54,802 nucleotides of DNA, taken from the NCBI GenBank assembly GCA_945905735.1, contig CAMDQC010000014.1:1-54802 (forward strand), read 5' to 3'. The notes below the pieces were generated by a model. It did not search any database. It worked only from the letters and a program-made list of their open reading frames with translations, and was not told the DNA's origin. Position 1 is the stretch's first letter; the number at the start of each line of letters is the position of its first letter. This document shows positions 8,825-18,187 of this stretch, one piece after another. The translations under genes and the position numbers were made by a program. The DNA is from Prosthecobacter debontii (GTDB lineage Bacteria; Verrucomicrobiota; Verrucomicrobiia; Chthoniobacterales; Chthoniobacteraceae).

Positions 8825-9252
8825 AGGGTTATTTCTGCCCGCGAAAGGCGCGAAAGATCGCGAAAATTCTTGTCTGTGTTCGCAAAACGTTCGTGTTCGA
8901 CCTTTGGGTATCCGCCAAAGTTCACTAGCAATCCGAGAGTTAGTTCGGAAGCGTTCAAATAATTGATGACCTGCGACCGATTGGCATCCACCAAAGCTCC
9001 CTGCGCTTTGATCTCCAAGATGATTTTTTCGTAGCAAACAAAGTCAGCGCGGAATGTTGATTTCAACCGCACGCCTTTATACGTCAGCGGCATCTCCACT
9101 TGGGCTCGGAACGGGATGTCCCTCAGGCCGAGTTCGATTTCAAGACACTCCTGAAAGACAGCTTCATTGAAGCCACATCCTTTGTCTTTGTACACGTCAA
9201 AGCACGCGCCCATAATGGCGTATGATTCATCTTTGAAGAGTATATCTTGCAT
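8821..9252 (-). CDS. GxxExxY family protein inside the microcompartment operon
   Basis: A 143-residue protein of the GxxExxY family (TIGR04256-like), thought to have a PD-(D/E)XK nuclease-like fold; the cellular role is not established. The name motif appears as GFNEAVF (Y replaced by F). Other family marks are FRADFVCYEKIILEIKA, with putative active-site Asp, Glu and Lys, and a C-terminal LGLLVNFGG. Such genes are common stand-alone cassettes in Verrucomicrobia and are not a known microcompartment part. Here it lies 32 bp after the aldehyde dehydrogenase and overlaps the next shell gene by 4 bp. DNA just before it and its own last codons contain short repeats (GACGCAAAAAGACACG; TTTCGCG copies), consistent with arrival as a mobile unit. 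Confidence 0.88.
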   Translation of the reverse strand: MQDILFKDESYAIMGACFDVYKDKGCGFNEAVFQECLEIELGLRDIPFRAQVEMPLTYKGVRLKSTFRADFVCYEKIILEIKAQGALVDANRSQVINYLNASELTLGLLVNFGGYPKVEHERFANTDKNFRDLSRLSRAEITL

Positions 9253-9284
9253 TGTTTTCGTGTCTTTTTGCGTCTTTTGCGGGC

Positions 9285-10718
<1,434 letters not shown>

Positions 10719-10732
10719 AGAAAATTAGGAGA

Positions 10733-11041
10733 TTACTGCGCTTTGTAGATGATCGATTTGCCGATATCCACGGTGTCCACGATCCCGATGACCACGGCAT
10801 CGACAGGCGAGTCTTTGTCCGTCGCCGCGAGCCGGGCCGAGCTGCCCTGCACGATGAGGACGACTTCGCCCTCGCCAGCGCCAAGGCTGTCGGTTGCGAC
10901 GATCGTACTTGTGCCGGGCTTGAAGCCGGTGGCGTTTGTCGCGTCGATCACGAGCGGACGCACGAGCAGGAATTTGTGCCCGGTCATCTTCGTGTTCTTC
11001 TTGGTCGCTACAACGGCTCCCTCGACTTTGGCTAAAATCAT
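10733..11041 (-). CDS. BMC-P shell vertex protein (EutN/CcmL family)
   Basis: A 102-residue pentameric shell protein and the closest of the three to the family consensus: MILAKVEGAVVATKK at the N-terminus, a FLLVRPL strand, then TDSLGAGEGEVVLIVQGSSA. Its C-terminus is VDTVDIGKSIIYKAQ. It follows a 71-bp gap that holds 9-bp repeats and precedes the aldehyde dehydrogenase by 14 bp. Three different BMC-P genes in one operon fit the PVM type of microcompartment. Confidence 0.95.
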   Translation of the reverse strand: MILAKVEGAVVATKKNTKMTGHKFLLVRPLVIDATNATGFKPGTSTIVATDSLGAGEGEVVLIVQGSSARLAATDKDSPVDAVVIGIVDTVDIGKSIIYKAQ

Positions 11042-11063
11042 GGTTTCAGAGGAAGGGACTTAC

Positions 11064-11108
11064 AGGACAAATGTGACCTATTGGTCGCATCTGTCGCATC
11101 TATCCCAT
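11064..11108. repeat. 9-bp-periodic repeats between shell genes
   Basis: Five 9-bp units fill most of the gap between a BMC-H stop and the next BMC-P start: starts at 11064, 11073, 11082, 11091 and 11100. On the minus (transcribed) strand they read ATGNGACNN-like (ATGGGATAG, ATGCGACAG, ATGCGACCA, ATAGGTCAC). A related array lies at 12613-12680. Confidence 0.7.
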
Positions 11109-11112
11109 TTGG

Positions 11113-11394
11113 TTACTTAGCTTTTGGAAGCACTGCGACGAGGTCGTTGTGCGGGCGTGCGATGACGCTGACACTGACGATTTCGCCGAGGCCTTGGGCG
11201 GCTGTTTTGCCAGCTTCCGTCGCGGCTTTGACAGCGGCGACATCGCCGGTGACGCAGACGGTCACCATTGCGTTGCCGACCTGGGTCATTGGGCCGACGA
11301 GTTCTACGTTGGCGGATTTGAGCATCGCGTCCGTCGCTTCGACGAGTGCGATGAGTCCGCGGGTTTCGATCATTCCGATTGCTTGTTGTGCCAT
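11113..11394 (-). CDS. BMC-H shell protein (hexamer-forming)
   Basis: A 93-residue single-domain BMC shell protein that tiles the facets of the microcompartment. The fold signature is clear: AIGMIETRGLIALVEATDAM, a hydrophobic second strand, [13 protein letters not shown] and SVIARPHNDL. The pore loop between strands reads TQVGNAMV, different from the two other BMC-H proteins, so its pore may differ. It begins 4 bp after the acetate kinase stop. Confidence 0.96.
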   Translation of the reverse strand: MAQQAIGMIETRGLIALVEATDAMLKSANVELVGPMTQVGNAMVTVCVTGDVAAVKAATEAGKTAAQGLGEIVSVSVIARPHNDLVAVLPKAK

Positions 11395-11398
11395 AATA

Positions 11399-12604
11399 TT
11401 AGTTGATAGTTGAGTGTTGAGAGTTGAGAGACTGTGAGAGTTTTGCCCACGCGTTGCGGGCGATGATGAGTTCTTCGTTCGTGGGGATGACGCGCACTTC
11501 GATTTTCGAGCGCGGCGTGGAAATCACGGCTTCTTCGGCGCGGACGCGGGCGTTTGCCTCGGCGTCGAGCTCCAGACCGCAGAAGTCCATGTTCGCGCAA
11601 ATCTGTGCGCGAAGTTCAGGGTTATTCTCGGCGATTCCCGCGGTGAAAATGAGGACGTCGAGTCCGTTCAGTTCCACGAGAAACTGACCCATGTATTTGC
11701 GAATCGATCCGACAAAAACATCGAGCGCAATTTTGGCGTCGGCGTTCCCGTCATTCGCCGCAGCGATGAGGTCGCGAATGTCTCCGGTTGCAAGACCTGA
11801 CATTCCTTTGAGCCCGGACTGCGACGTGAGCATTTTCTCCACCGCGTCGATGCCCAGCCCGAGGTCGCGGGCGAGATAAATGAGTGCAAACACGTCGAAG
11901 TCTCCGACGCGATTGTTCTGCGGCAGACCGCTCTGCGGGGTCATGCCCCAGCTTGAGTTGACGGCCTTCCCATTGCGAACTGCAGCTATGGAACTGCTGC
12001 CGCCGAGATGGCACGAGACGATCCGCAATTGGTCCGTCCCGCGCAGTTCCGCGCAGCGCTGCGTCACAAACCGGTGGCTCGCCCCGTGGAAACCGAAGCG
12101 GCGGATGCCATAGTTCTTCTCCCACTCACGCGGCACCGGGTAGCGCACATTTTCCACCGGCACTTCGTCGTAAAACGCCGTCTCGAAAGTGCCGATGCAC
12201 GGAAGCGACGGATGCGTCTTATGGAAGCTGCGGACCGCCGCCACGTATGGCGGGTTGTGTGCGGGAAGAAGGGTATTGATTTCCTCCATCGCCCGCAGCA
12301 CAGGCTCGTCCATTACTTGCGTGCCCGAGATTCCACGCGCCATCACGGGCTTGAAACCGACAGCCGCCAGCCCATCAAAGCTGCCGAGCGCCTTCTCCAC
12401 CCACGCAATCGCCGCCGCATAATCCGGCATCGGCGAAGTCCCCTCGGTGGCCGGCTGATCGCCGATCTGCACCTTCCATGGAGACTCCGCGCTGCCGATA
12501 CGCTCCGCGCCACCTTTGGCGAGGACGCGCTCGGAAGGCATCTCGATCAAGCGAAACTTGAACGAAGTGCTCCCGATGTTTGCGACGAGGATTTTGTTAT
12601 TCAT
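11399..12604 (-). CDS. ackA: Acetate/propionate kinase
   Basis: A 401-residue ASKHA-fold kinase that transfers phosphate from acetyl or propionyl phosphate to ADP, giving ATP and a carboxylate. It has the N-terminal NIGSTSFKFRL phosphate loop (usual NxGSSSxK), FGFHGASHRFV, LGGSSSIAAVRNGKAVNSS and the C-terminal VRVIPTNEELIIARNA. Length matches the family. It lies within the shell genes, so it most likely acts on the acyl phosphate made by PduL. There is no recognisable encapsulation helix, which suggests it works in the cytosol. The start is the ATG at 12604. Confidence 0.95.
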   Translation of the reverse strand: MNNKILVANIGSTSFKFRLIEMPSERVLAKGGAERIGSAESPWKVQIGDQPATEGTSPMPDYAAAIAWVEKALGSFDGLAAVGFKPVMARGISGTQVMDEPVLRAMEEINTLLPAHNPPYVAAVRSFHKTHPSLPCIGTFETAFYDEVPVENVRYPVPREWEKNYGIRRFGFHGASHRFVTQRCAELRGTDQLRIVSCHLGGSSSIAAVRNGKAVNSSWGMTPQSGLPQNNRVGDFDVFALIYLARDLGLGIDAVEKMLTSQSGLKGMSGLATGDIRDLIAAANDGNADAKIALDVFVGSIRKYMGQFLVELNGLDVLIFTAGIAENNPELRAQICANMDFCGLELDAEANARVRAEEAVISTPRSKIEVRVIPTNEELIIARNAWAKLSQSLNSQHSTIN

Positions 12605-12612
12605 GAGTGCCG

Positions 12613-12680
12613 GTCCATTCCGTCCATCGGGTCCATGTCGTCCATTCGATGGACGCTTTGGACGGCATGGACGCTATGGA
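12613..12680. repeat. 9-bp-periodic inverted repeat between ackA and a BMC-H gene
   Basis: Four units starting GTCCAT (12613, 12622, 12631, 12640) are followed directly by four units starting ATGGAC or TTGGAC (12649, 12658, 12667, 12676). The two halves are inverted copies, so the transcript could fold into an interrupted hairpin exactly in the 76-bp gap between the two genes. It may tune expression between the shell gene and ackA; this is inference. Confidence 0.75.
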
Positions 12681-12980
12681 CTACTTCGACGCTGCAGGCT
12701 TGCCGCCGAGGAATTTGCCCAGCAGGCAAAGGTCATCATGCGGACGTGGGATCACGTGAACCGCGACCACTTCTCCGATTGCGTTTGCGGCAGTTGCACC
12801 AGCTTCGACCGCAGCTTTCACTGCCGCCACGTCGCCGCGCACAAATACGCTCACGTAGCCCGAACCGACTTTTTCCCAGCCGATAAGTTCCACGCTTGCG
12901 GCCTTCGTCATTGCATCAGTTGCTTCGAACTGTGCGACGAGACCCTTGGTTTCGATCATTCCGATTGCTTGTCCAGCCAT
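12681..12980 (-). CDS. BMC-H shell protein (hexamer-forming)
   Basis: A 99-residue single BMC domain: [20 protein letters not shown], pore region [13 protein letters not shown], then [13 protein letters not shown] and [11 protein letters not shown] short Lys/Gly/Pro-rich tail (LGGKPAASK) extends beyond the domain. It lies 21 bp after the upstream BMC-H gene and is followed by the 9-bp repeat hairpin. Confidence 0.96.
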   Translation of the reverse strand: MAGQAIGMIETKGLVAQFEATDAMTKAASVELIGWEKVGSGYVSVFVRGDVAAVKAAVEAGATAANAIGEVVAVHVIPRPHDDLCLLGKFLGGKPAASK

Positions 12981-13001
12981 AATATTAAGTAGTTAGTAGG
13001 T

Positions 13002-13271
13002 TTACGATGTGAAGAACTTGAGAACGTCAGGACCCGGACGGGCGATAACGTGCGAGGCAACTAGGTTGCCTACGCGTTTTGCAGCCTCACGGCCTGCTTC
13101 CACAGCCGCCTTGACGCTGCCGACATCGCCTTTAACGATGGTCGTGATCAGCGCGCCGCCGATTGGAATGGATTTTACTAGTTGCACGTTCGCAGCTTTG
13201 ACCATGGCGTCACTGGCTTCCACCAGGCCCACGTAGCCGCGAGTTTCGATTAGTCCGATTGCTTCGCTCAT
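13002..13271 (-). CDS. BMC-H shell protein (hexamer-forming)
   Basis: An 89-residue BMC domain protein: AIGLIETRGYVGLVEASDAM, pore region IPIGGALITTIVKG, then [13 protein letters not shown] and HVIARPGPDV. As the first shell gene after pduL it may be the major facet protein; its pore loop (PIGGA) is the most typical of the three. It is separated from pduL by 34 bp. Confidence 0.96.
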   Translation of the reverse strand: MSEAIGLIETRGYVGLVEASDAMVKAANVQLVKSIPIGGALITTIVKGDVGSVKAAVEAGREAAKRVGNLVASHVIARPGPDVLKFFTS

Positions 13272-13305
13272 TGTGTGTTTATGTTATTTGGTTAAGTTGA
13301 AATTG

Positions 13306-13980
13306 TTACTGCTTCAGGAGTTCTACCTTCGTCGCGCGGTCGAGGTCGCAAGCGTTGGCTTCATCGGTGTCCATGTGGACTTCGAGTTTGAAAGACGGGT
13401 CCACACGAACAATCAGGTCATCAAAGCGCGTATTGCAGCCTGCGGAGGTGACTTTCAGCGTGATTTTATCGAGATGCTTCACCCCGTAAAACTTCGCATC
13501 GCTCGGAGCCATATGAACGTGCCGCGCCGCGCGAATGATGCCGTTTTTCATCTCCAGCATCCCCTTCGGCCCCATGACATACCCGCCAGGCGTGCCAGCA
13601 ATATCGCCAGACATCTTCACCGGAATATCCATCCCAAGCTGCACCGCATCAGTCAGCGCCAACTCGATTTGAGTCAAATCCCGGCAAGGCCCAAGGATGC
13701 GCAAATTCGGAATCACGCGCCGCCGAGGCCCGATCAAAGTGACCGTCTGTTCCGCCGCGAATTGCCCTTCCTGAAAGAGCATCTTGTGAACAGTGAGTTT
13801 CGCACCGGGGCCAAAAAGCGTCTCCAAGTTTGCCGGAGAAATGTGCATGTGCCTCGCTGAACTGCTCACCTTAAGCTGCGGTGCAGGCGCTGCCGGCACT
13901 TGCTGGCCAAGTGTGCGAAACAACGTCGAGCGGACGAGTTCTTCAACAACAGAGCGGTTTGGATTGAGAGTTACGGGCAT
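13306..13980 (-). CDS. pduL: Phosphotransacylase PduL
   Basis: A 224-residue PduL-type phosphotransacylase, first gene of the microcompartment operon. It exchanges CoA of an acyl-CoA for phosphate, recycling CoA inside the compartment and feeding acyl phosphate to the kinase. Both zinc-binding halves are visible: SARHMHIS near residue 42, ARHVHMAPSDA, and EVHMDTDEAN near the C-terminus. Residues 8-21 (RSVVEELVRSTLFR) form an amphipathic helix before an Ala/Pro linker, an encapsulation peptide. It is unrelated to the Pta family. The ATG at 13980 is preceded by an AT-rich leader. Confidence 0.95.
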   Translation of the reverse strand: MPVTLNPNRSVVEELVRSTLFRTLGQQVPAAPAPQLKVSSSARHMHISPANLETLFGPGAKLTVHKMLFQEGQFAAEQTVTLIGPRRRVIPNLRILGPCRDLTQIELALTDAVQLGMDIPVKMSGDIAGTPGGYVMGPKGMLEMKNGIIRAARHVHMAPSDAKFYGVKHLDKITLKVTSAGCNTRFDDLIVRVDPSFKLEVHMDTDEANACDLDRATKVELLKQ

Positions 13981-14001
13981 TTATTTAAATGACGGATGGC
14001 A

Positions 14002-14029
14002 GTCATATAAAAAACACCAGAATCGTCAA
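14002..14029 (-). promoter_or_regulatory. Possible promoter of the microcompartment operon
   Basis: On the minus strand, TTGACG (14029-14024) is followed after 16 bp by TATGAC (14007-14002), 21 bp before the pduL start. The surrounding leader is unusually AT-rich for this genome. The match to a sigma-70 promoter is fair at -35 and moderate at -10. No operator is recognised and no regulator gene is adjacent. Confidence 0.4.
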
Positions 14030-14139
14030 TGGGAAAATTGAGTAATTTTAAGAGCGACCTTCGTCATATCGTAAGATTTCACCCGCTTCAGTGGATTTGA
14101 TTTAATACCGATTGATGAGCATCGTGATGACTGTATCGC

Positions 14140-14154
14140 ATGCCGTAGCGGCAT
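14140..14154. repeat. Short palindrome ATGCCG-TAG-CGGCAT
   Basis: A perfect 6-bp-arm hairpin with a 3-base loop lies just before the decayed transposase and upstream of the microcompartment promoter. It could be a small repeat element or a site at the edge of the old insertion. No function is shown. Confidence 0.35.
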
Positions 14155-14172
14155 CGGAGCAGTCGGCGTTAC

Positions 14173-14821
14173 ATGTTGCGACAAAGCATGTGTTTTCTGT
14201 GGGAGTGGGCCACTTTTTCCCGCGCTTTTGAACAGTTTGCGCAAAGCAAACTCGCAAAACGGGTGCATGCGCGCATCGTGCTCACATACGCAAAACCCAA
14301 GCTCGTCGGCCATATCAGCCGCGATGCGACGGCCATCGAGGTGCCCAAAAAGCCTGTATCCAAGCCCGCCGCGCAGCCTCGCAAGCCGCGCAAACGCGGA
14401 CGCCCAGCCAAGAGTGAAGTGCGCTAAGCTCCAGAGCCCAAGCGCCTCGACGAGCAACTCACCCGCCCGCCGGAGGCCGATATTGCGGAGTTGCCGTGTT
14501 TTTGCACCAAGCGCAACAGCGCCGGGCATCAAGGAAGCTGGATCGGGACCGCAAATCTATGAAATGAGCGAGCGACTTGGCCACGTCCCCATCATCGACC
14601 ACAACCCGCGCCAAGGCGAAAACCGGGAGTTTGAACCAGCACGCGATGACCGATGCCGCGAGCGGAGTCGCGCGGAGCGAGTCAATCCCGACTCGTCGGG
14701 ACTCAAACAACGCTACTGCGGGCGCTGGGTGCGAGTGCGCGGCGGGGCGAAAGGGATGAGTCACCTCATGTTTGGCATCATCGCACTGACGGCCGCGAGC
14801 CTCATAGCGCGGCTGGTGTAA
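14173..14821 (+). pseudogene. Decayed DDE transposase (IS4/IS5-like superfamily)
   Basis: Fragments of one transposase survive in two frames. Positions 14173-14427 encode WATFSRAFEQFAQ, then LVGHISRDATAIE and a Lys/Pro-rich KPRKRGRPAK stretch. The region around 14500-14560 retains TKRNSAGHQGSWIG. From about 14560 to 14821 the frame shifts and reads LGHVPIIDHNPRQGENREFE, RAERVN, then WVRVRGGAKGMSHLMFG. Compared with intact relatives from memory, the N-terminus and a central block carrying catalytic residues are missing. It is therefore inactive. It marks the upstream boundary of the microcompartment operon. Confidence 0.85.
14686..14701. repeat. Small palindrome inside the transposase remnant
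   Basis: TCCCGAC-TC-GTCGGGA is a perfect inverted repeat. It sits where intact relatives read ERVNGRLK; here the reading is ERVNPDSSGLK, a net gain of about three codons. It may be a tiny inserted repeat element. Confidence 0.45.
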
Positions 14822-15188
14822 CGGCAGGCTGGGAAAACTACATCCCGTCCTTCCGAGACCGCCCCTGAGCGCAGATCCGTGCTCGCGAGTGAATGAAAAC
14901 AGGCTTCGAGGCTAGTTCAGAGCCATGTTCCTTTCGTGGGCATATACGCGGCGCTGGAACCTTCACCTTCCCAGCGCTCTTAAATTGCCACGTTTTCGCG
15001 TTGGGGTTTTGCAAGAGGCTCAGGTTCATTACCATTTAGGGGAAGACAGAAATCCCGGACGCGGCTTTTGTCTTCGCATTCGCCGCCCTGTTCGCCGGGT
15101 AGAAAAAGGAGTCGTGTCTCAACAAAATTGAGGCGCGCAGGGGACCTTCGTTCTGCCTGGCGAATCGGGCGGCGAATCGCGTTTGTGC
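14822..15188. other. Gene-free stretch between transposase remnant and Gre-factor gene
   Basis: A 367-bp region with no convincing coding sequence, RNA gene or strong repeat. The left part is probably the old right end of the insertion sequence. The right part lies downstream of the minus-strand Gre-factor gene. I see no clear terminator hairpin with a T-tract. Confidence 0.5.
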
Positions 15189-17015
15189 TTAGCGCACGGC
15201 GACGACTACGGAGACGACCTCGACCTCGTGCTCGCCTGTCTCGGTCGGGGCGGAAACTCGGTCGCCGGGCTTTTTGCCGATGAGCGCCTGCGCCATTTGC
15301 GAGAGGTAGCTGATGATGTGTTTGTCCGGGTCTGTATCCCAAGCACCGAGGACGGTGTAGGTCTCTTGCACGCCGTCCTTCATGCGCTTGATGACGACGG
15401 TGGTGCCGATCTCGACGACTTCGGCTTTCACGTCGCGGAAGTCGGTTCCGCGGGCACGTGCGAGGTCGCGTTCCAGCTCGATTTTTTGTCGGGTGAGCAC
15501 GCGCTGCTGTTCCTTGGCGCTCTTGTATTCAAAGTTTTCGCGAAGATCGCCGTAGTCGCGGGCGATCTGGATGTCCTGCCGGTTTTGCGGGATTTTTTTG
15601 TTCACCAGTACTTCGAGTTCACCTTTGCGGCGTTCGAGGCTTTCCCACGAGACGATGAGCTCGGTCTTCGGAGCTTCCTCGCGACCGGTGATCACGTCTT
15701 CGAGTTCGGGGTAAACGCGGACGATGCGACCGAGGAGCGAGCGCTTATTTAGCTCTTCGAAAATGGGCGTCATGATCAGCTTGCGCATCGCTTCTCGCAG
15801 TTCATCGGCCTCGGCGGTTTCGATGAGGTCGAGGATGAGCGCTTTGTCGTTCATCAAAAGGTCGTGCAGGCGGCGGTCGCGCTTCTCTTTAAACTGGTCG
15901 CGTTCCATTGCTCCGAGTGCGGCGCTGAGGGTGCGGGGCGTGAGGGCGACTTCTTTGAACACTCCGTTTCGCTCTTCGCAGAGCCAGTGGACGCCTTCTG
16001 CGGTGATGCTCTGGTCGCGGATGGCGCGGTCGAGCGCGACTCCGAACTCATCGGTCTTGCCGTTCTCCACGAGGAGCCGTGCGGATTCTGGGACGACCTT
16101 GCTGTTGCCGCGCATGAAGATGCTGATGGCCTTCGGTGCCCAGTGGTCGGAGAATGCCTCGGGCAGCGAGAGAATCGCTTTCTTCAGCTTCGAGACGGGG
16201 AGGTCACCGAGGAGCGTGGAGAGCTTCGTCTCTTCATCGCGGAAGATTCCGGCGATGGTGAGGGAGTCGGCTCCTTTGGAAAGCGTGGGGAATTTCGAGA
16301 CGATTTCATCGCGCACGACGATGAGCTGGATGGCCTCGGCGGTCTGGAGTTTCACTGCTTTCTTCGCCGCGTCTTCGATGGCCGAGAGGACTGGGACGAG
16401 CACCGAAGCGTCGGTAAATGCCAAGAGTGCCTTGGTGAGATTGTCGAGGGCGAGAATCTGGTCTTTCAGCGTGCGCGCGTTGCGGAAGCCGGTGAGCAGT
16501 TCGTCCGTCTGGGAGAGAGCTTCTTCGCGCAGGAGAAAGTGCTCGGTTTTCTTCTGGGGCACGCCGACGAGTGGGTCGGCCTTGAGTGCGCGCTTGGCGA
16601 TTTCCCACCATTTCTTAAAAGCGGGCTCGGCAAAAACATCGGGCACGAGCTGCGAGGTGAGTTGCTCCTGCGACGCCCGCCCGCCGAGGCTGGCGAGCAC
16701 GATGCGGATGACTTGGCTCGGGTCGGTCTGCGCCATTTTGCGGACGCCATCCATGTCGCGATACTTCCTCGCGGCGATGTGGTCAGGCGTTAGGGGAACA
16801 AGGCTCTCGGCTGCATAATCGAGCTTCATCGGATGGCCCTTTTTATTGCGAAAGTCGATTACGGTATTGCCGAGCAAGAAATCGTGCGAGGCGATGACTC
16901 CGTATCCCCAGCTCTTGTGCTGCACGTAAGTGCCCGGTGTTAATTTGCCGAGCGCTGCACCGGCTGCGTCCGAAAGTTTCCCTGCCTCAATGGCGTTCTT
17001 GATGTCCTCAGTCAT
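15189..17015 (-). CDS. GreA/GreB-type transcription elongation factor with long N-terminal extension
   Basis: A 608-residue protein, about four times the length of GreA. The C-terminal part is a Gre factor: coiled-coil at about 452-516 with the acidic tip DYGDLREN at 487-494, which enters the RNA polymerase secondary channel to trigger transcript cleavage, and the FKBP-like domain at about 525-608. Residues 1-430 are a helical extension starting with a small beta domain (YVQHKSWGYGVI). Chlamydial GreA also carries a long N-terminal extension, so this may be a PVC-superphylum form. The ATG at 17015 (MTEDIKNAIEAGKL) is preferred over an upstream in-frame start at 17054. It appears monocistronic. 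Confidence 0.88.
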   Translation of the reverse strand: MTEDIKNAIEAGKLSDAAGAALGKLTPGTYVQHKSWGYGVIASHDFLLGNTVIDFRNKKGHPMKLDYAAESLVPLTPDHIAARKYRDMDGVRKMAQTDPSQVIRIVLASLGGRASQEQLTSQLVPDVFAEPAFKKWWEIAKRALKADPLVGVPQKKTEHFLLREEALSQTDELLTGFRNARTLKDQILALDNLTKALLAFTDASVLVPVLSAIEDAAKKAVKLQTAEAIQLIVVRDEIVSKFPTLSKGADSLTIAGIFRDEETKLSTLLGDLPVSKLKKAILSLPEAFSDHWAPKAISIFMRGNSKVVPESARLLVENGKTDEFGVALDRAIRDQSITAEGVHWLCEERNGVFKEVALTPRTLSAALGAMERDQFKEKRDRRLHDLLMNDKALILDLIETAEADELREAMRKLIMTPIFEELNKRSLLGRIVRVYPELEDVITGREEAPKTELIVSWESLERRKGELEVLVNKKIPQNRQDIQIARDYGDLRENFEYKSAKEQQRVLTRQKIELERDLARARGTDFRDVKAEVVEIGTTVVIKRMKDGVQETYTVLGAWDTDPDKHIISYLSQMAQALIGKKPGDRVSAPTETGEHEVEVVSVVVAVR

Positions 17016-17127
17016 AGTCGAGCAGTTGGTAAGACAAGCAGCGGCGTGGGCCAAGAGGAATCGCGCTCCGAGCGAGAATATCCGGGTTTTGTGAATTGCA
17101 GAAGGTGGATGGCGACGCGCGCCTCCG

Positions 17128-18048
17128 TCATTTTTTCTTCCGCTTCGGCACTTTGGGTGCGGCCGCGATGCCGTCGTGGATGACCTTCAGCACGCGCTTG
17201 CGCTCAGCGCCCGTCAGCGGGAGGCGTGGGGCGCGAGTCCATTCGCTGCCGAGGCCGCATTCTTGGACGCAGAGCTTGATGTATTGGACGAACTTCACCG
17301 TCGTATCGAGGTGGAGCAGGGGAGTGAACCAGCGGTAAATCTGCAACGCCTCGTCCCACTCGCCAGCCTTCATCAACTCCCACAGATATTGGTTTTGCTC
17401 GGGGAACGCGATGCCTGTCCCCGCGACCCAGCCATCAATGCCGAGGATGGCGGACTCCAGCGCGAGGGGGTCCACGCCGGTGAAAATGGCGTATCGGTCG
17501 CCGCAGACGCGGTGCAAGTCGGTGATGCGACGGGTGTCGCCGCTGCTCTCTTTCAGCGCGACGAAGTTCTTCACTTTGCCCAGCTCCGCGAACATCTCGG
17601 GGGTGATGTCGTTGCCGTAGCTGATGGGGTTATTGTAAATCATGATGGGCAGTCCGGTCGCCTTCGCCACGGTCTTGAAATGCGCCATGCTCTCGGCAGG
17701 GTCGGGCGTTTTGTAGCACATCGCAGGCATCACCATGAAGCCGTCCGCGCCAATCTCTTCGCAATCTTTCACATACTGGACGGCGGCAGCGGTGGAGGTC
17801 TCCGCGACGCCACTGAGCACGGGGATTCGGCCTTCGATCAGCTCGACGCTCATGTCCATCACGGCACGTTTCTCGTCCGGCTCAAGCATCTGATTCTCGC
17901 CCAGCGAGCCGAGCATCACGATGCCGCTCACGCCGCTCTCGATGAGGACTTCGATGTGCTTCGCAGTGCCTTCAAGGTCGAGCGAGCCGTCGCGGTGAAT
18001 CTGTGTAGTGATCGCGGGAAATACGCCCGTCCAGTAAGGTTTTGCCAT
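17128..18048 (-). CDS. DapA/NanA-family aldolase (dihydrodipicolinate synthase-like)
   Basis: A 306-residue TIM-barrel class I aldolase or dehydratase that forms a Schiff base with pyruvate or a similar keto acid. The lysine is K166 in FVALKESSGD, and Y138 in MIYNNP is the proton-relay tyrosine. The substrate-loop motif is GSLGEN (47-52) where DapA has GTTGE. The change, and no lysine-pathway neighbours, make another keto-acid lyase (sialate, hydroxyproline or sugar-acid type) as likely as true DapA. The ATG at 18048 gives the family N-terminus (WTGVFPAITT); an upstream in-frame start at 18312 would run over the icd promoter. The C-terminus is Lys-rich. Confidence 0.88.
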   Translation of the reverse strand: MAKPYWTGVFPAITTQIHRDGSLDLEGTAKHIEVLIESGVSGIVMLGSLGENQMLEPDEKRAVMDMSVELIEGRIPVLSGVAETSTAAAVQYVKDCEEIGADGFMVMPAMCYKTPDPAESMAHFKTVAKATGLPIMIYNNPISYGNDITPEMFAELGKVKNFVALKESSGDTRRITDLHRVCGDRYAIFTGVDPLALESAILGIDGWVAGTGIAFPEQNQYLWELMKAGEWDEALQIYRWFTPLLHLDTTVKFVQYIKLCVQECGLGSEWTRAPRLPLTGAERKRVLKVIHDGIAAAPKVPKRKKK

Positions 18049-18187
18049 AGTGGGGCGGAGAACAGCGAATTCGCGCCGAGAGGACAAGCGGGATATTTTC
18101 GGGCGGTGTGTAAATTGAGGCCATCTTCTCCATTCCCAAGCGCCGCCTCCCGTGATACATCCGCGCCCCATTTCACAAAAAACAACG

